Below, piece after piece: positions 1 to 10,439 of a DNA stretch of 64,000 nt; position 1 is the stretch's first letter; each line of letters begins with the position of its first letter. Under the pieces are notes generated by a model. The model searched no databases. It was not told the origin of the DNA and saw only the letters and a program-made list of their open reading frames with translations. Location of the stretch: NCBI GenBank assembly GCA_036346205.1, contig JARFJB010002010.1:1229501-1293500 (forward strand). The letters run 5' to 3'. The position numbers and the translations under genes were made by a program. The DNA comes from Vesta saturnalis (taxonomy: Eukaryota; Arthropoda; Insecta; Coleoptera; Lampyridae).

Positions 1-778
1 TTCGTTCGCAGGCTAATCACAATCAAATATTTGTGGGTATTGTAGACAAATAGATGATTTACAGACTCCCAAACAATGTAGATGCCCTTCAACAACGGAT
101 TTGAGAAGCGTTGGATAGTATATCTCAGGTTAGCATAGATTCACTCATTTCAACTATGCCTAATCGGCTAGCTCAGTGTGCGAGAAACAAAGTAGGATCG
201 TTGCATTATTAGTGTTAACAATATTTGTACCTCGACAAAGTTTTCATCGTTTATTAATAGGAATAATTCCGAGATATTAGTTCTAATCATGATAATTCCA
301 ATTCAATTCCTAATCTGTTACCAGACATAAAGGTATTTGGTCAGTGTTCATTTTTTTTAACTTTTCCAGTATTACTAAACTACAAAGAGTTATCTGACGT
401 TGTCATAATCCCAATAACAATGATAAAGTTATTGGCAGATCAACTATTACAGAATTAGACAAGGTATTAAAAGTAATTGTACAATGTGAACAAAAATAAT
501 TTTAGAGAGGATCTAAAAATGGTGTTATCTGGTTCTGATATTAAATCAAGTCCATAATTTATAGATGATGAGCGAATTCTACGTGTTGCTGGTAGTTTTC
601 ATAATGCAGACATTCCGTTTGTTTAAAGACATCCAATTATATTATATACGATTTAATTACCCAAAAGATAAGCATTCTAATTACATGACTGATTAAATTG
701 TTCTAAAGGAACATGAAAAATGTTCACGTACTGGGTAGAAACCAGTACTAAGCAGTTTCAATTTAAATTTTTGGATTA
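1..778. other. AT-rich stretch without a recognisable gene
   Basis: No open frame of useful length, RNA gene or repeat boundary is visible. The sequence is AT-rich and looks like neutral intergenic DNA. Confidence 0.6.
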
Positions 779-1045
779 TAACGCAAGTTCCGACACCTAC
801 CTTATGAGATAGTGTTAGGGTCCCCTTATTAGAATACTATTTCCCGTTTAGGGTGCCGCGATAGGGGGGGTCGCAGACCCTAACACAAGTTTCGAACACC
901 TGTCTTACAATTTAGCATTAGGACCTCTTTATTAGAATACTATTTACCATTAAGAGGGTCACGACAAGGGGGCGCAGACCATCACACAAGTTGCGAAGAC
1001 CTGTCTTACAAGTTAGCGTTAGGGCCCCCTTATTAGAATACAAAT
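779..1045. repeat. Tandem repeat, unit about 100 bp, 2.6 copies
   Basis: Three successive copies begin near 779, 882 and 982 with related starts (TAACGCAAG, TAACACAAG, TCACACAAG). They share blocks such as CTTATTAGAATACTATTT and a G-rich block before GCAGACC. The third copy breaks off near 1045. The copies have diverged from one another by substitutions and small indels, so this is an old minisatellite or a satellite remnant. Confidence 0.8.
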
Positions 1046-2089
1046 TCAAATTTCCCGCCGAGTAGGTTAGGTTCTGAACTTGACTAAAAAGTAGATTTGG
1101 TTCTGAATCTGGCTAGCCCAAGGTCGACTCCAAGGCCAGACCCGACCTCAACGCTAAGGTCAAATTACGTCATCGGAAATTCCCAATGTCAAAAGTGAAA
1201 GCGCAAGTGTGTCCTTTCTACTCCTAGAGCGTAGTTAAGTAGCCCACAACGAATTAAAATTTTGGAAATTGTGCATCACGTAAGTCGTTAAATGTAAGCC
1301 AAAATGACGGGAAAATCTTCTCATTGTTGAAGAGTTGGATTGAAGGGATATATAGACACTTCTTTGAAATGGCCTTTAGCTACAATTGTTAAGGTTTTCC
1401 CAGGGAATGGCAGTCAGAGTTAGAACAAAAAATGAACTATCATTGAGGTCAATTATAAAAACTGCGCAATTGTCTACTTATTAGTTCGTAGTAAATTTAG
1501 TTTGAGAATTAGTTTAATTACACGTATTAGATTGTTTAATTGTTCTAATAATAACATTTTTTAAATAATTGTTAAATATGTTTAATATTATAACTGTTTT
1601 TATTTTTGCCTAATTCTGTATAATTATTAATCTAAATAAAATTAATAGCAATATATTTTGCTTGAATGTGAATATTTCCATTGTGTTATTTTGCCTTTAT
1701 TCCCAGTATATGTCGAGTAAATTCAACATAGTATAAATATGTTCAGTTGTTAATGCAAAAAGAAGATAGTATTTTTAACTATGTTCGTTGACCGCAGCAG
1801 CGACGCGGTTAATGTTTTCAATTGATCGCACAAGTCTATTTCGAGGTCCACTTGAATGGTTCAGCATACATCTCGTTTCTCTAAACTTTGCTAACCACCA
1901 TTTAATGTCTTGTTATACAAAAATACAATATTGTTAAGTTTTTACACTTATAATGTAAATAACCGGAACGAAGACAACTTAATAAAAAATATGTAGCCGA
2001 ATTAAGGCAATCTTAATTAATTACGGCACATGTATCGCCCCATTGTCTTGAAAATATCAAATAGACGTCCGAGAAATTACCGAAATTAA
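1046..2089. other. Intergenic, no feature seen
   Basis: AT-rich DNA with many short A and T runs, particularly 1500-1700. No coding similarity was recognised on either strand. Confidence 0.5.
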
Positions 2090-2656
2090 TGCATTGGGCA
2101 GAATGGAGGCGGTTCCTCAAACTTCATGTAGACAAACTGAAGAACGAGTTGGTGTAACAAAGGTAAGGAAGCACAAAATTTTAAGGAAAAACAAATATAT
2201 ACCATATAAAAAGAAAATAAACTTGCACCCGGGTGATGCTCAGAAGCGGTTAACATTTTGTCGGTGGTACTAAGTGCTAGCCAATATCATTGCAGCATTG
2301 GAATTTTGTTCATTCATATTATATCCAGGACCGTAGCAAAAATAAAATGAAAAAAACCTGTTTGATGAACTTTTGTCAGGCTAAGCGTAAAAATATCGAA
2401 ATTTTTGTCTTACTATTTTTATAATAGCTATAAAGAAAATAAAAGTAATAAAAAACAAGTCCAGGTCCGTATTTAATTCTTGTGACTTGATGATATTATC
2501 TAGGAGCCGAAAGGTGGGAGTGCAAATCTGGCGATGCCACGTTGATCCTCTGAAGAAAGTGTCTTGAGAATGTGTTTACATCGTGTAAATATCTTTTATA
2601 ATAACCGAGATATGGCACACTCCCCAAATTGGACAATTTCCAGTTACGCCCTGTAT
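2090..2656 (+). pseudogene. Mariner-like transposase remnant (N-terminal linker region) with a possible 3' terminus
   Basis: The plus-strand translation around 2095-2275 contains VPQTSCRQ, then HKILRKNKYIPYK, then LHPGDAQKRLTFCRW. This resembles the region between the helix-turn-helix and the catalytic domain of mariner-like (DDE_3-type) transposases: a VHKIL-type helix, a K-x-HPY stretch and a PGD...RxxFCxW block. A stop codon follows the W block and the catalytic domain is missing. About 370 bp downstream the sequence ACGCCCTGTA (2646-2655) looks like the outer end of a mariner-type inverted repeat next to a TA-type site. No matching 5' terminus was found. Family assignment is by motif only. 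Confidence 0.6.
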
Positions 2657-3422
2657 CTTTAAAACTAAGACTGTTAGCAAAAATTTGTTTACGTCATGGA
2701 TGTTAACTCAAAAATTGAGTAAAAGCGGGCACTACCAGTTGCTAGCTGTATATTAAGAGAGTTGCCCATTTAATGCCATCGAAATGTGGGAACAGTGTAC
2801 ATGTATCTTTTTCCAATACAGGCGGTATTCAGTATTAAGCGTTCCTTTTCCCTGATTTTTCACCGAGCTATTGGGCCTGTGGTAACACTGAACACTTGGT
2901 CCATCATTAACACGCCTGATTTTAAAATGATTACAAAACTTGTTACACAAATACGCTTCAAAAGCGTGACCACGGTGCGCGCCCGACAAGTACGACATTG
3001 CGACTGAAAAATTCGCAACAATCAGCTATCGAACGTTACTTCTTCCCTCCCGCGAGGACCGATGCTTGTCTAAATATTTCAGTTTAAAGTTTGAAATCGG
3101 TACTGTGACACTCTTTATTACCATAAATAACAAAGTAAACAAGCAATTTCACTAATTGGGATGAACAGTAGATAAATCAATACGATGGTAGTGGTTTCGC
3201 CAAGTTCACCCCACAACTATCAATCAAATATAATGACAATATGTAGCCATACAGATAGGGTTAGAGCTCTAAACCAGTTTCTCTTCTTGTAAAATAAAAA
3301 AAAAAATTAATCGTCACGTTCATATCCCCAAACCGAAACTAAACAATTAAAGAAAATGACTTACTAGTATTGTGAGTTACCCCGCTGTATATAATTTAAA
3401 TTTCAGTTACCAAAATAAAAAA
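2657..3422. other. Intergenic, no feature seen
   Basis: The overlapping short open frames at 2753-3007 on both strands have no recognisable domain and are likely chance. Confidence 0.45.
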
Positions 3423-3552
3423 AATTAGTGATTCAAATTCCTACTTGAGGGTAACGAATACGTGAATCTCAACTTATTTACAAAAAAAATAAGAATAATT
3501 AGTGATGCAATTTCCTATGACAAGTAAGTGAATCTAAATTTAAACAAAAAAA
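3423..3552. repeat. Two-copy imperfect tandem repeat
   Basis: AATTAGTGATTCAAATTCC at 3423 recurs as AATTAGTGATGCAATTTCC at about 3497. Each is followed by an AAGTGAATCT-like block and an A-rich run. The period is about 74 bp and the copies are diverged. Confidence 0.55.
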
Positions 3553-4400
3553 GGATAACTGATTCCCCCTGTACATAAATATGTATACACGAGCCAGTAG
3601 CTATAATGGCTATCTGGTAGTTCCAATAGAAAGAATTATAACTATAGATAACCTCCCAGAACGGAACGATCATATGGTAAACATCACATGAAATATAAGT
3701 GCTGCGGATTGAGGTAATGTCAATCTATAGCACCAATTTGTTTTGTAAAGTCCATTAAAGTATAAGGTGATTTATAGATTCACTTTCCGTTGAAGCTCGA
3801 CCTTATGCACGGAGTAAGTAACTGCATACAGCACTGAACTAATAGATAATAAACCGTAGATAACCCCAAATCTTACTAAGTCCAAGTTGTAGCTGAAGTG
3901 AAAATTAAATGAAATAGTCTGACGTTTTAGTTGCCTTTCGAGCTGTCCTGAGCGTGACGAGAAGGTAGAATGTTTATTCATTGTCGTGGCATTATTTATC
4001 AGCACAGCAGATAATATATGTAGCGATTTACAGTTGATCGTAGATGGAAATTGTACATGACGTTGAAGTATCAGCTATCGTTACCACTCGATATGCTTTT
4101 TTTTAAATCAAGAATGTTGGTAGTTAGCAACCAGAAAAAACCCTCAAAGAAACCATAGAATGTAACGGTACCTGGGATTTTGTAGGTTTTATGAGTGTTC
4201 TATGTGTGGATCAATCCGAAGTCTGTCTGATTTACAATTTAAGCATCTCGTAATGATTTTAGTAGTAATTCAATAAATTGTTAAATTCTAGTTAAAGCAG
4301 AAAATCCCAGAAAATGCGTTTTTACCATTTACACATGCACGTAAAAGTGAACAGGAAATATTGAAAACATTTTTTTACAGTGAGTGGAATGTTCCTCTCA
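3553..4400. other. Intergenic, no feature seen
   Basis: No coding, RNA or repeat signal recognised. The 77-codon minus-strand open frame at 3772-4005 has no identifiable motif. Confidence 0.45.
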
Positions 4401-4587
4401 AGTTACATTTAGTGGTTCCGGGAAGAAGAAAAAAGAATTTTTAAAATAGGAGTTAGCTGAGATTGTCAAATTGTAACAAATAAAACTAGAGATCACATGT
4501 AAGTATGTTGCCTATCTGTCATTGAATAATTTTAACTACATAATATTTAATATTTAAGTAGGTGAAATTTAGACGTTAGAAAAATGA
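4401..4587. repeat. Direct repeat, copy 1 of 2
   Basis: This segment of about 190 bp matches 4903-5106 in the same orientation. Shared landmarks in order are AGTTACATTTAG, AATTGTAACAAATAAAACT, CACATGT, GTATGTTGCC, TTTTAACTACATA and TATTTAATATTTAAGTA. Copies are separated by about 315 bp and differ at many positions, so the duplication is old. Confidence 0.8.
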
Positions 4588-4902
4588 AAGCTCCGGAAAG
4601 GAAAGTACAGCTTAAATGAACTCAGGACGGCGAAGCCCTAAAATTCTAAATCTCAACCCCTGTTGTACTGACCACACAGAAAACCAAACGCTCGACTGAG
4701 TTGAAGTATCAAAATCAAAATTCCCTAAGAAAACTGACCCAAGTGGTAGGCGACAGACTAGCTAAAGAAACCCACCCGATAACAAAAATAAAGAATCGGA
4801 AAGAGGTTCAGATGTACGAACAGGGTGTTACATTAGCAACATGTAAAAGGTAAGAAAATATCGAGAAAAAATTCGTTTGCAATGCGTGATATTCTACTGT
4901 CT

Positions 4903-5106
4903 AGTTACATTTAGTTGCGCCGTGAAAAAAACAAAAGGTTTTTTAAATTAGGATGAAATGTAAATAAATTGAGGTTAGCTAACATTGTAAAATTGTAACA
5001 AATAAAACTGGAGGCCACATGTGAAGTATGTTGCCCATCATTGTATAGTTTTAACTACATAGTATTTAATATTTAAGTAAGTTAAATTTAGGCGTTACAA
5101 TTATGA
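4903..5106. repeat. Direct repeat, copy 2 of 2
   Basis: Partner of 4401-4587, with the same ordered landmarks and small indels. The intervening sequence (4588-4902) is not shared and has no recognised content. Confidence 0.8.
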
Positions 5107-5848
5107 AGATAATTTGTACTTGCAATGTATTTTTCTTATATTTATATAAACACTCATAAGCATTCAATACTTCATAAAACTTAAATTACACCAAACGTTG
5201 TTAGCAAACAGTTCGTAATGTTTAAATCGTAATTTAATTGCTTACCATAATTAATCCCACCCAAAGAATTCCTCACTGGTCAAAAACAAAAATAGCGAAA
5301 TCACGCCGAGCTCCACAATGCGTCCTGACTTTAGAACCTTACATAAATCGGCCATTGCCAAACGGGACAGTCCTTTAACTCTACGTGATGGAAAATCTCA
5401 GAAACTAGCCCTCGAAGATCATAATTTATTAGTAACGTAGATATCCTAAATTCCGCCATCAATCTAGCTTCAATAAATTACTAACAGGTATTAATCACTC
5501 CTTGGTCCACTGGACTTCCAACGTTTTGTACGACTACATCTTTCATCGTCAATCACTTTTCCCGATCTCACGAAAATTGCATGCACATAGTAAAGAAACA
5601 TTCGCACTTCATTTCCATATACATTGTAACTCGAAATACTATCTTCACTACTCATTCTAGCTCACGCACAAAACAAAGAACGCTCTAGGCTACATCCGTT
5701 CTTGCGATTTTCAAAACTCAGCATGTACGTTATCATATGTACCATAGAAACCTGGCATTTTCATTCCCTAGGCTAAAGAAAACTATTAAAAGCTCCAAAT
5801 CAAACCACCCTCTCCCTTTCTTTCTCTTGAAAACAAACGTAAATGTGG
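5107..5848. other. Intergenic, no feature seen
   Basis: No coding or repeat signal recognised up to the left end of the hAT element. Confidence 0.45.
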
Positions 5849-5867
5849 TAGAGCTAGGATAGTTAGG
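5849..5867 (+). repeat. Left terminal inverted repeat of the 5849-7631 element
   Basis: Identical over 19 bp to the reverse complement of 7613-7631. The next bases are also partly alike (CAAA against AAAA). Confidence 0.9.
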
Positions 5868-6069
5868 CAAAGTAAAGTTTCGAAAAAGGCAGGCAAAAGG
5901 CCAAAAAATGATTGAAAAAAAGCACTAAAAAGGCGAAAGTAAAGTAAAAAAAGGCAACATTAAAAAAACTGCTTTTCACTGAGAGAGAAAAGGCGACAGC
6001 AACTAAAACAGTTAAAAAAATAGCATAAACGTATATACAGTACTAACAAGTTACGCATATTATTATTTA

Positions 6070-7095
6070 AGCATTGGTTTTATTACGCTGCCAACTGGTC
6101 ACCCGTAATTTCTTTATGTTCTCCGAAGTTAACGAAGTTCTCTTATCGCCGACAATACAATCTCGAGTAAAAATCCCCTGGTGAAATTCGGAAATTATTT
6201 TTAAATTTTCTAAAGAAAGAAGAAAGTTTATCCTTTATTTTTATTCCTGCTGATCTGGGGGCTTTCGATGTGAAATCCGCTGCATTCTGCACAATTTCTA
6301 GGGATTCCACAAGTGTCAGTCTGACTGTTTCTAATTTCTTTAATAGGTGGGGAAACCAAGAAAAACTTGTTTGAATATGCGTTAAGGCTCGTAATACCTC
6401 ACTATTGCTTCATCAACGCACGTCCATATAAAATTGTCTCCAATTTCACAGCGTATCGCTTCTAGGCTCTAAAGAAAATTAACATAATTCAATAATTAAA
6501 ACTGTATATTCATACCGATCAGTAACATAAATGCAAATAATTCTTCCTCGACGTCGAATCATCCGGAATCACGTGGTTTGTTTGTTTTTCCTAAAAACGA
6601 CTTAAATGTTCTATTTTTTAATTTATAGAACGGGATGTTCACAGAAATAAGAGCTTCGCAGAGTTCCAACAAGAAGCGAGATTTACTGGGTCCGCTTTTT
6701 GGATTAATGAAACGAATTTGATATTAATTGTTGATTTGCAGTTTTACAACTTACATTACCTACGTGTAACGTTATCTGCAAATGTTGCGTTACATGAAAC
6801 CTTTTTGTCGCATTAATCTAAAGTAAAAAGGCACAATTGTAGTTTTCCCTGTATTAAATATTAATGAATGGTGATATAAGGAATGGCTTTTTTTCATTAT
6901 CGGGCACTGCGCTCGCGGTAAAAGAACTATGAATGAATGAAAATAAAATAGTTATTTAATTAATAAAACAAAATAATTGGCACACTTACATTTTTCTCAC
7001 AAACTTGACAAAGAAGTAGGTTTTCATCCGTTGTTAAATTAGAATCTAACTTTGCCCACTGGCTATAGTTGGCACTTCTTGATTGCTTGTCTGCA
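6070..7095 (-). pseudogene. hAT transposase remnant, split and internally deleted
   Basis: Read on the minus strand from about 7090, a zinc-finger-like stretch LLLCQVCEKN is followed directly by GTAAGTG, a possible splice donor. At about 6680-6590 comes LCEALISVNIPFYKL then FKSFLGK, matching the conserved hAT block with its LC-A-IP-FLxK spacing. A frame change leads to RKNYLHLCY. An AT-rich stretch with GTATGA at its start and TTTTCTTTAG at its end, possibly a short intron, then leads to IGDNFIWTCVDEA near 6480-6420, around the first catalytic Asp. Near 6150-6078, RTSLTSENIKKL resembles a hAT C-terminus. The body between these blocks is missing. Several stops and frame changes make it non-functional. 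Intron calls are inference. Confidence 0.65.
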
Positions 7096-7612
7096 GGAAT
7101 GTTTATAATTCAAAGCCACTTGAAATGCAATCGATGCACTTCATAAATCACAAGGTTAACACGTTCGAAAGTTGTGGAAAACTACCTGAATCAGTAGAAA
7201 ACTTTCTGCTGACAATAGAGGTCCCATCATTAAGTCATAAAAATGAATCTCAAGAAAATAATCCTTCTGAGAAATATTTAGCCAGTAACAATAAAGGGCA
7301 AAACTCACTAAACCTCTACCTTTAAGTGCTCGGGAATAATACTTTTTACAATTTATTTCAGAAATTTAAAATGTGCATATTTCTTTGAAAATTGTTAGTA
7401 CAAATTTTTTTAAATTCAAAATTCAAGATCAACATTTTAATTTAATATTAAAAGGCAAGAGAAGTAGGAAATTTCTCAACAAAGGCAGAATCCTAAAAAA
7501 AGGCGCAAAAAAGGCAAAATAAAATTTGCATTTTTGAATTGCACGCATTCTAAAACGGATTTTGAACTGGGTCTGCCTTTTATCCTTCCATTTATTGAAA
7601 AAAGGCAATTTT

Positions 7613-7631
7613 CCTAACTATCCTAGCTCTA
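7613..7631 (-). repeat. Right terminal inverted repeat of the 5849-7631 element
   Basis: Exact reverse complement of 5849-5867. Confidence 0.9.
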
Positions 7632-7807
7632 GTGATAACGAATACATTTAAATTTTGAACCATCTAGCACGATAACAAGTTACAGACTCTAATACTAACC
7701 TTGCATAGGTCTTCACAAGATCATTAAGGCCACCGTTATTGTTATAATTTTTCACACAAAAGCTGTTCTCAAATATCAATAAAAATATCTGGTGTGGAAA
7801 ATGGAAA

Positions 7808-8110
7808 TTAAAAGAAATAAAATAATTTTAATGATATTTCTTTAGGATAATTATGCAACCTGTTTCATAATAAGTTCATTGCGAAAATAGGCAACATTGT
7901 AAAAACAGAAACAATAATCTATGTCAATCAAACGTTTAAAAATTCATGACAGACAGAGTTTAACAGACATCTAGATGCTAACTTAAATTAAAAGAAATGA
8001 AATTTTAACTTCAATTTTAGAATAACCATGCAACCTGTTTTTTATACGTTCATAACGAAAACACCCAACATGGTAAAAATAAAACCAATAATCTACGTCA
8101 GATCAAAGAC
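7808..8110. repeat. Imperfect tandem duplication, period about 180 bp
   Basis: TTAAAAGAAAT starts a unit at 7808 and again at 7988. In both units it is followed by ATGCAACCTGTTT, then AACATTGTAAAAA or AACATGGTAAAAA, then CAATAATCTA. The second unit is truncated. It lies at the left side of the interspersed repeat that carries the microsatellite. Confidence 0.75.
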
Positions 8111-8526
8111 ATAAATACATGTTAACGTTAAAAAAATTCCACACCCGCCTGCTTCTATATAATATCGTAAATTCTACTTACCAATTTTTTCTCCGATAAA
8201 TTACGCATCATATCAAAAAATTGCATAGGACATAATTAATCGATTAAGGTTTATATCTAGGTATGTTTATATCTTTGAAATATGCAGCAGTTGTAGAAAT
8301 ATTTGATAAAAACCAAAAACTGTTAATAGAAAACCCCCTCTCCGCCGCTGGATTTCTTACAAAATCTAATTAGCTTTAAGGCAAATAAAAACAAGCGTAA
8401 ATACGTCAATACACACACACGCACGCACGCACGTAAGCACGTACGCACGCACCAAGCCAGCAAGGACGCACGCACGCATACACGCACGCATGCAAGCACA
8501 CACGCACACGCACGCACGCATATACA

Positions 8527-8568
<42 letters not shown>

Positions 8569-8750
8569 AAACGCACAAACACAAACGCATGCAAACGTAC
8601 ACAAACGTAAACACACGCAAACACACGCACACCCACACGCACACGCACAAATGAACTAATAAGTGGATTTAGCGATAGTGGAAAAAAATTAGATTGCATA
8701 ACCTTCTATACCTACATATGTACATTTAGGTTGAAAGGTAAAAAGCAATC
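7850..8750. mobile_element. Interspersed repeat with microsatellite core, copy 1
   Basis: This region and 39.83-40.23 kb plus 47.39-47.45 kb share sequence on both sides of a CA/CACG microsatellite. On the left, AAAATAGGCAACATTGTA (about 7883) recurs at about 39843, and ATTACGCATCATATCAAAAA (about 8200) resembles ATTACGCGACGATCCAAAAA. On the right, TATACCTACATATGTACAT then TAGGTTGAAAGGTAAAAA (8708-8743) resembles the flank at 47406-47441. A family with a microsatellite core between conserved arms recalls Helitron-derived microsatellite-associated elements, but I see no Helitron ends, so the class is left open. Confidence 0.6.
8410..8650. repeat. Microsatellite, CA/CACG-type
   Basis: About 240 bp of CA and CACG units with a pure (CA)n core near 8530-8560. 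The long cysteine/valine-rich or histidine/threonine-rich open frames through it are artefacts of the simple repeat. Confidence 0.95.
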
Positions 8751-10032
8751 CCTAACCATAAACAATCAATCCAAATTTAAAATATCTCTATCTAAATATT
8801 TTCATACACAAAAAAAAGGTTTCAGTTAGTTTTAATGAAAGTTTTGGGAATTTCAAAGTATCAATTTATTTCAAGAGTTCTTCCACCTGAATTCTTTGAA
8901 AGAATGTAAGCAATCATACTGTAGGTATTTGGAAACAACTTGAAAAATGACAAAAACTAGGGATATACAGATCGTAAGTACGGGACTGATTTTATGTCAA
9001 CATTAGCTTCTTTTTGGAAATTTTATGCGATCTAAATAATGTAGTGGTGAAAATGACAAATTTTCAAGATTTTTCGGTGTCTTGAATGAGGAAGGTGTGA
9101 AAGTTTATGTAATATATTGACAGAAAGGTATTACCTACTAATAACAGGAACAGGTCTCTGACGCGTCCTAAATAATACATTCTAAACATTTCAACTAACT
9201 CTTACTTTGTCTAATTATTACTGAACATTAAAGAAACGTTAGTTTCATTTTTTACTGTTCTCATTTTTCTTGAAGTTATTTGTAACCATAATATGCACAT
9301 AAAAAGCTCTTGTCTTAAATGCGTTCAATATATTGCGCTTACAATGAAAGTATTTAATGCGAATAAAAGAAGTAGAGTAATTTTTCTTTTCAGTTTATCT
9401 TTACAGACGATTTGCTCAATAATTTAAAATCTTTGTCTCTTAATTGCATGAGATAGCAAAATTTTCGTTTTCTTCCTATGTAAGTCTCAGATAAGAAATA
9501 TTCAATTATAATTACTTTCAATCACAAGGATTTATTCTTTTTGCAGAATTTTGCAGTTTGCAAAACTAAGGAATATTACATATTTAGTATGAAAAGTAAC
9601 ATTTCCTTATTTTGTTAAATAAACTGACTAATTATATCATTGGGTCTTTAATATTTTGGTATTTTCTTATACACATTTTTCATTTAAAACTGTTCAAGTT
9701 CTTTGTACCTGTTTCTTATTGTGAGACTCAATTTTTCTACGAGTTATTTTGCGAACTTTATGTCTGATAATTTTAAGGGTTCTTACGTTTGTCTTTGTTG
9801 TTATTACTTTATGGTAATCACCTGTACAAAGAATTAATCATTGGGATACAGTAAAAATGTGTAAGCTAATGATTTTTATTAGAATTCAGGTATTTTTAAT
9901 TAGTTCATCTATGCAGAAAGATGAAGGATTATTAAATACCATAATCAAAATCACCATCCCTTTTGCTATCACCAACGCCACAACAACCCCCATAACGCAC
10001 TATGATTATTACTATCACTATCACCGCTACAC
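8751..10032. other. Intergenic, no feature seen
   Basis: AT-rich DNA up to the left end of the hAT element at 10033. The 132-codon open frame at 9857-10255 runs across the transposon terminus and has no domain; it is not a gene. Confidence 0.5.
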
Positions 10033-10045
10033 CAGGGGTCGGCAC

Positions 10046-10067
10046 CCGGTCGATCGCGATCGACCGG
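10046..10067. repeat. Perfect 22-bp palindrome at the left subterminal region of the hAT element
   Basis: The sequence reads the same on both strands, centred on CGATCG|CGATCG with CCGG at each outer end. A related GGTCGATCT recurs at 10068-10076 and 10088-10096, and GCGATCGCGA occurs near the right end (about 12401). These may be transposase-binding repeats; that is inference. Confidence 0.75.
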
Positions 10068-10439
10068 TCGATCTAGCGACAATTTTTGGTCGATCTTATA
10101 AAGAAACGGATAACAACATTAAAGAGCGATCTTCGAGAGAATCTGCATTTTATAATTTTGAGAGGTGGCAATTGAGCGCAAATTGCAAGCAGGAAGTGAA
10201 TATTAGGTGGCAAATGTTGAATGTGACTCGCACGTTAGACCGTAGTTGGGAGTAGGTGTAGTGGGGAGTCGGTAGTGAAGCAGGAGTTTAACCTGCGTAG
10301 TGTAAGATTAGTTCTCCTGTGGTTAGTCGTAACTCGTAAGCGTGTTAGTCGTTATTAGTGGTAATCAAAAGACGCTGGTGTTTTGTACTTTATTGTTAGA
10401 AGTTACTTACATTCAGGGGTTCCTTCTTTTCAATTGAAA

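Larger units (their letters stand above)
5849..7631 (-). mobile_element. Decayed hAT-like DNA transposon with perfect 19-bp inverted ends
   Basis: The left end TAGAGCTAGGATAGTTAGG (5849-5867) is repeated exactly in reverse complement at 7613-7631, defining an element of 1783 bp. Many copies of AAAAGGC lie within a few hundred bases of both ends, as expected of subterminal transposase-binding repeats in hAT elements. Minus-strand hAT transposase remnants lie between the ends. The flanking 8-mers do not match, so the expected 8-bp target duplication is not visible. A bare TA flank on each side is an alternative reading. The internal gene is too damaged to be active. Confidence 0.8.

Noticed and set aside
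8323..8699. Cysteine/valine-rich minus-strand frames
   Set aside because: Same microsatellite artefact as at 45.7-47.4 kb.
9857..10255. 132-codon plus-strand frame
   Set aside because: It crosses the terminal inverted repeat of the hAT element and mixes flanking and transposon sequence.
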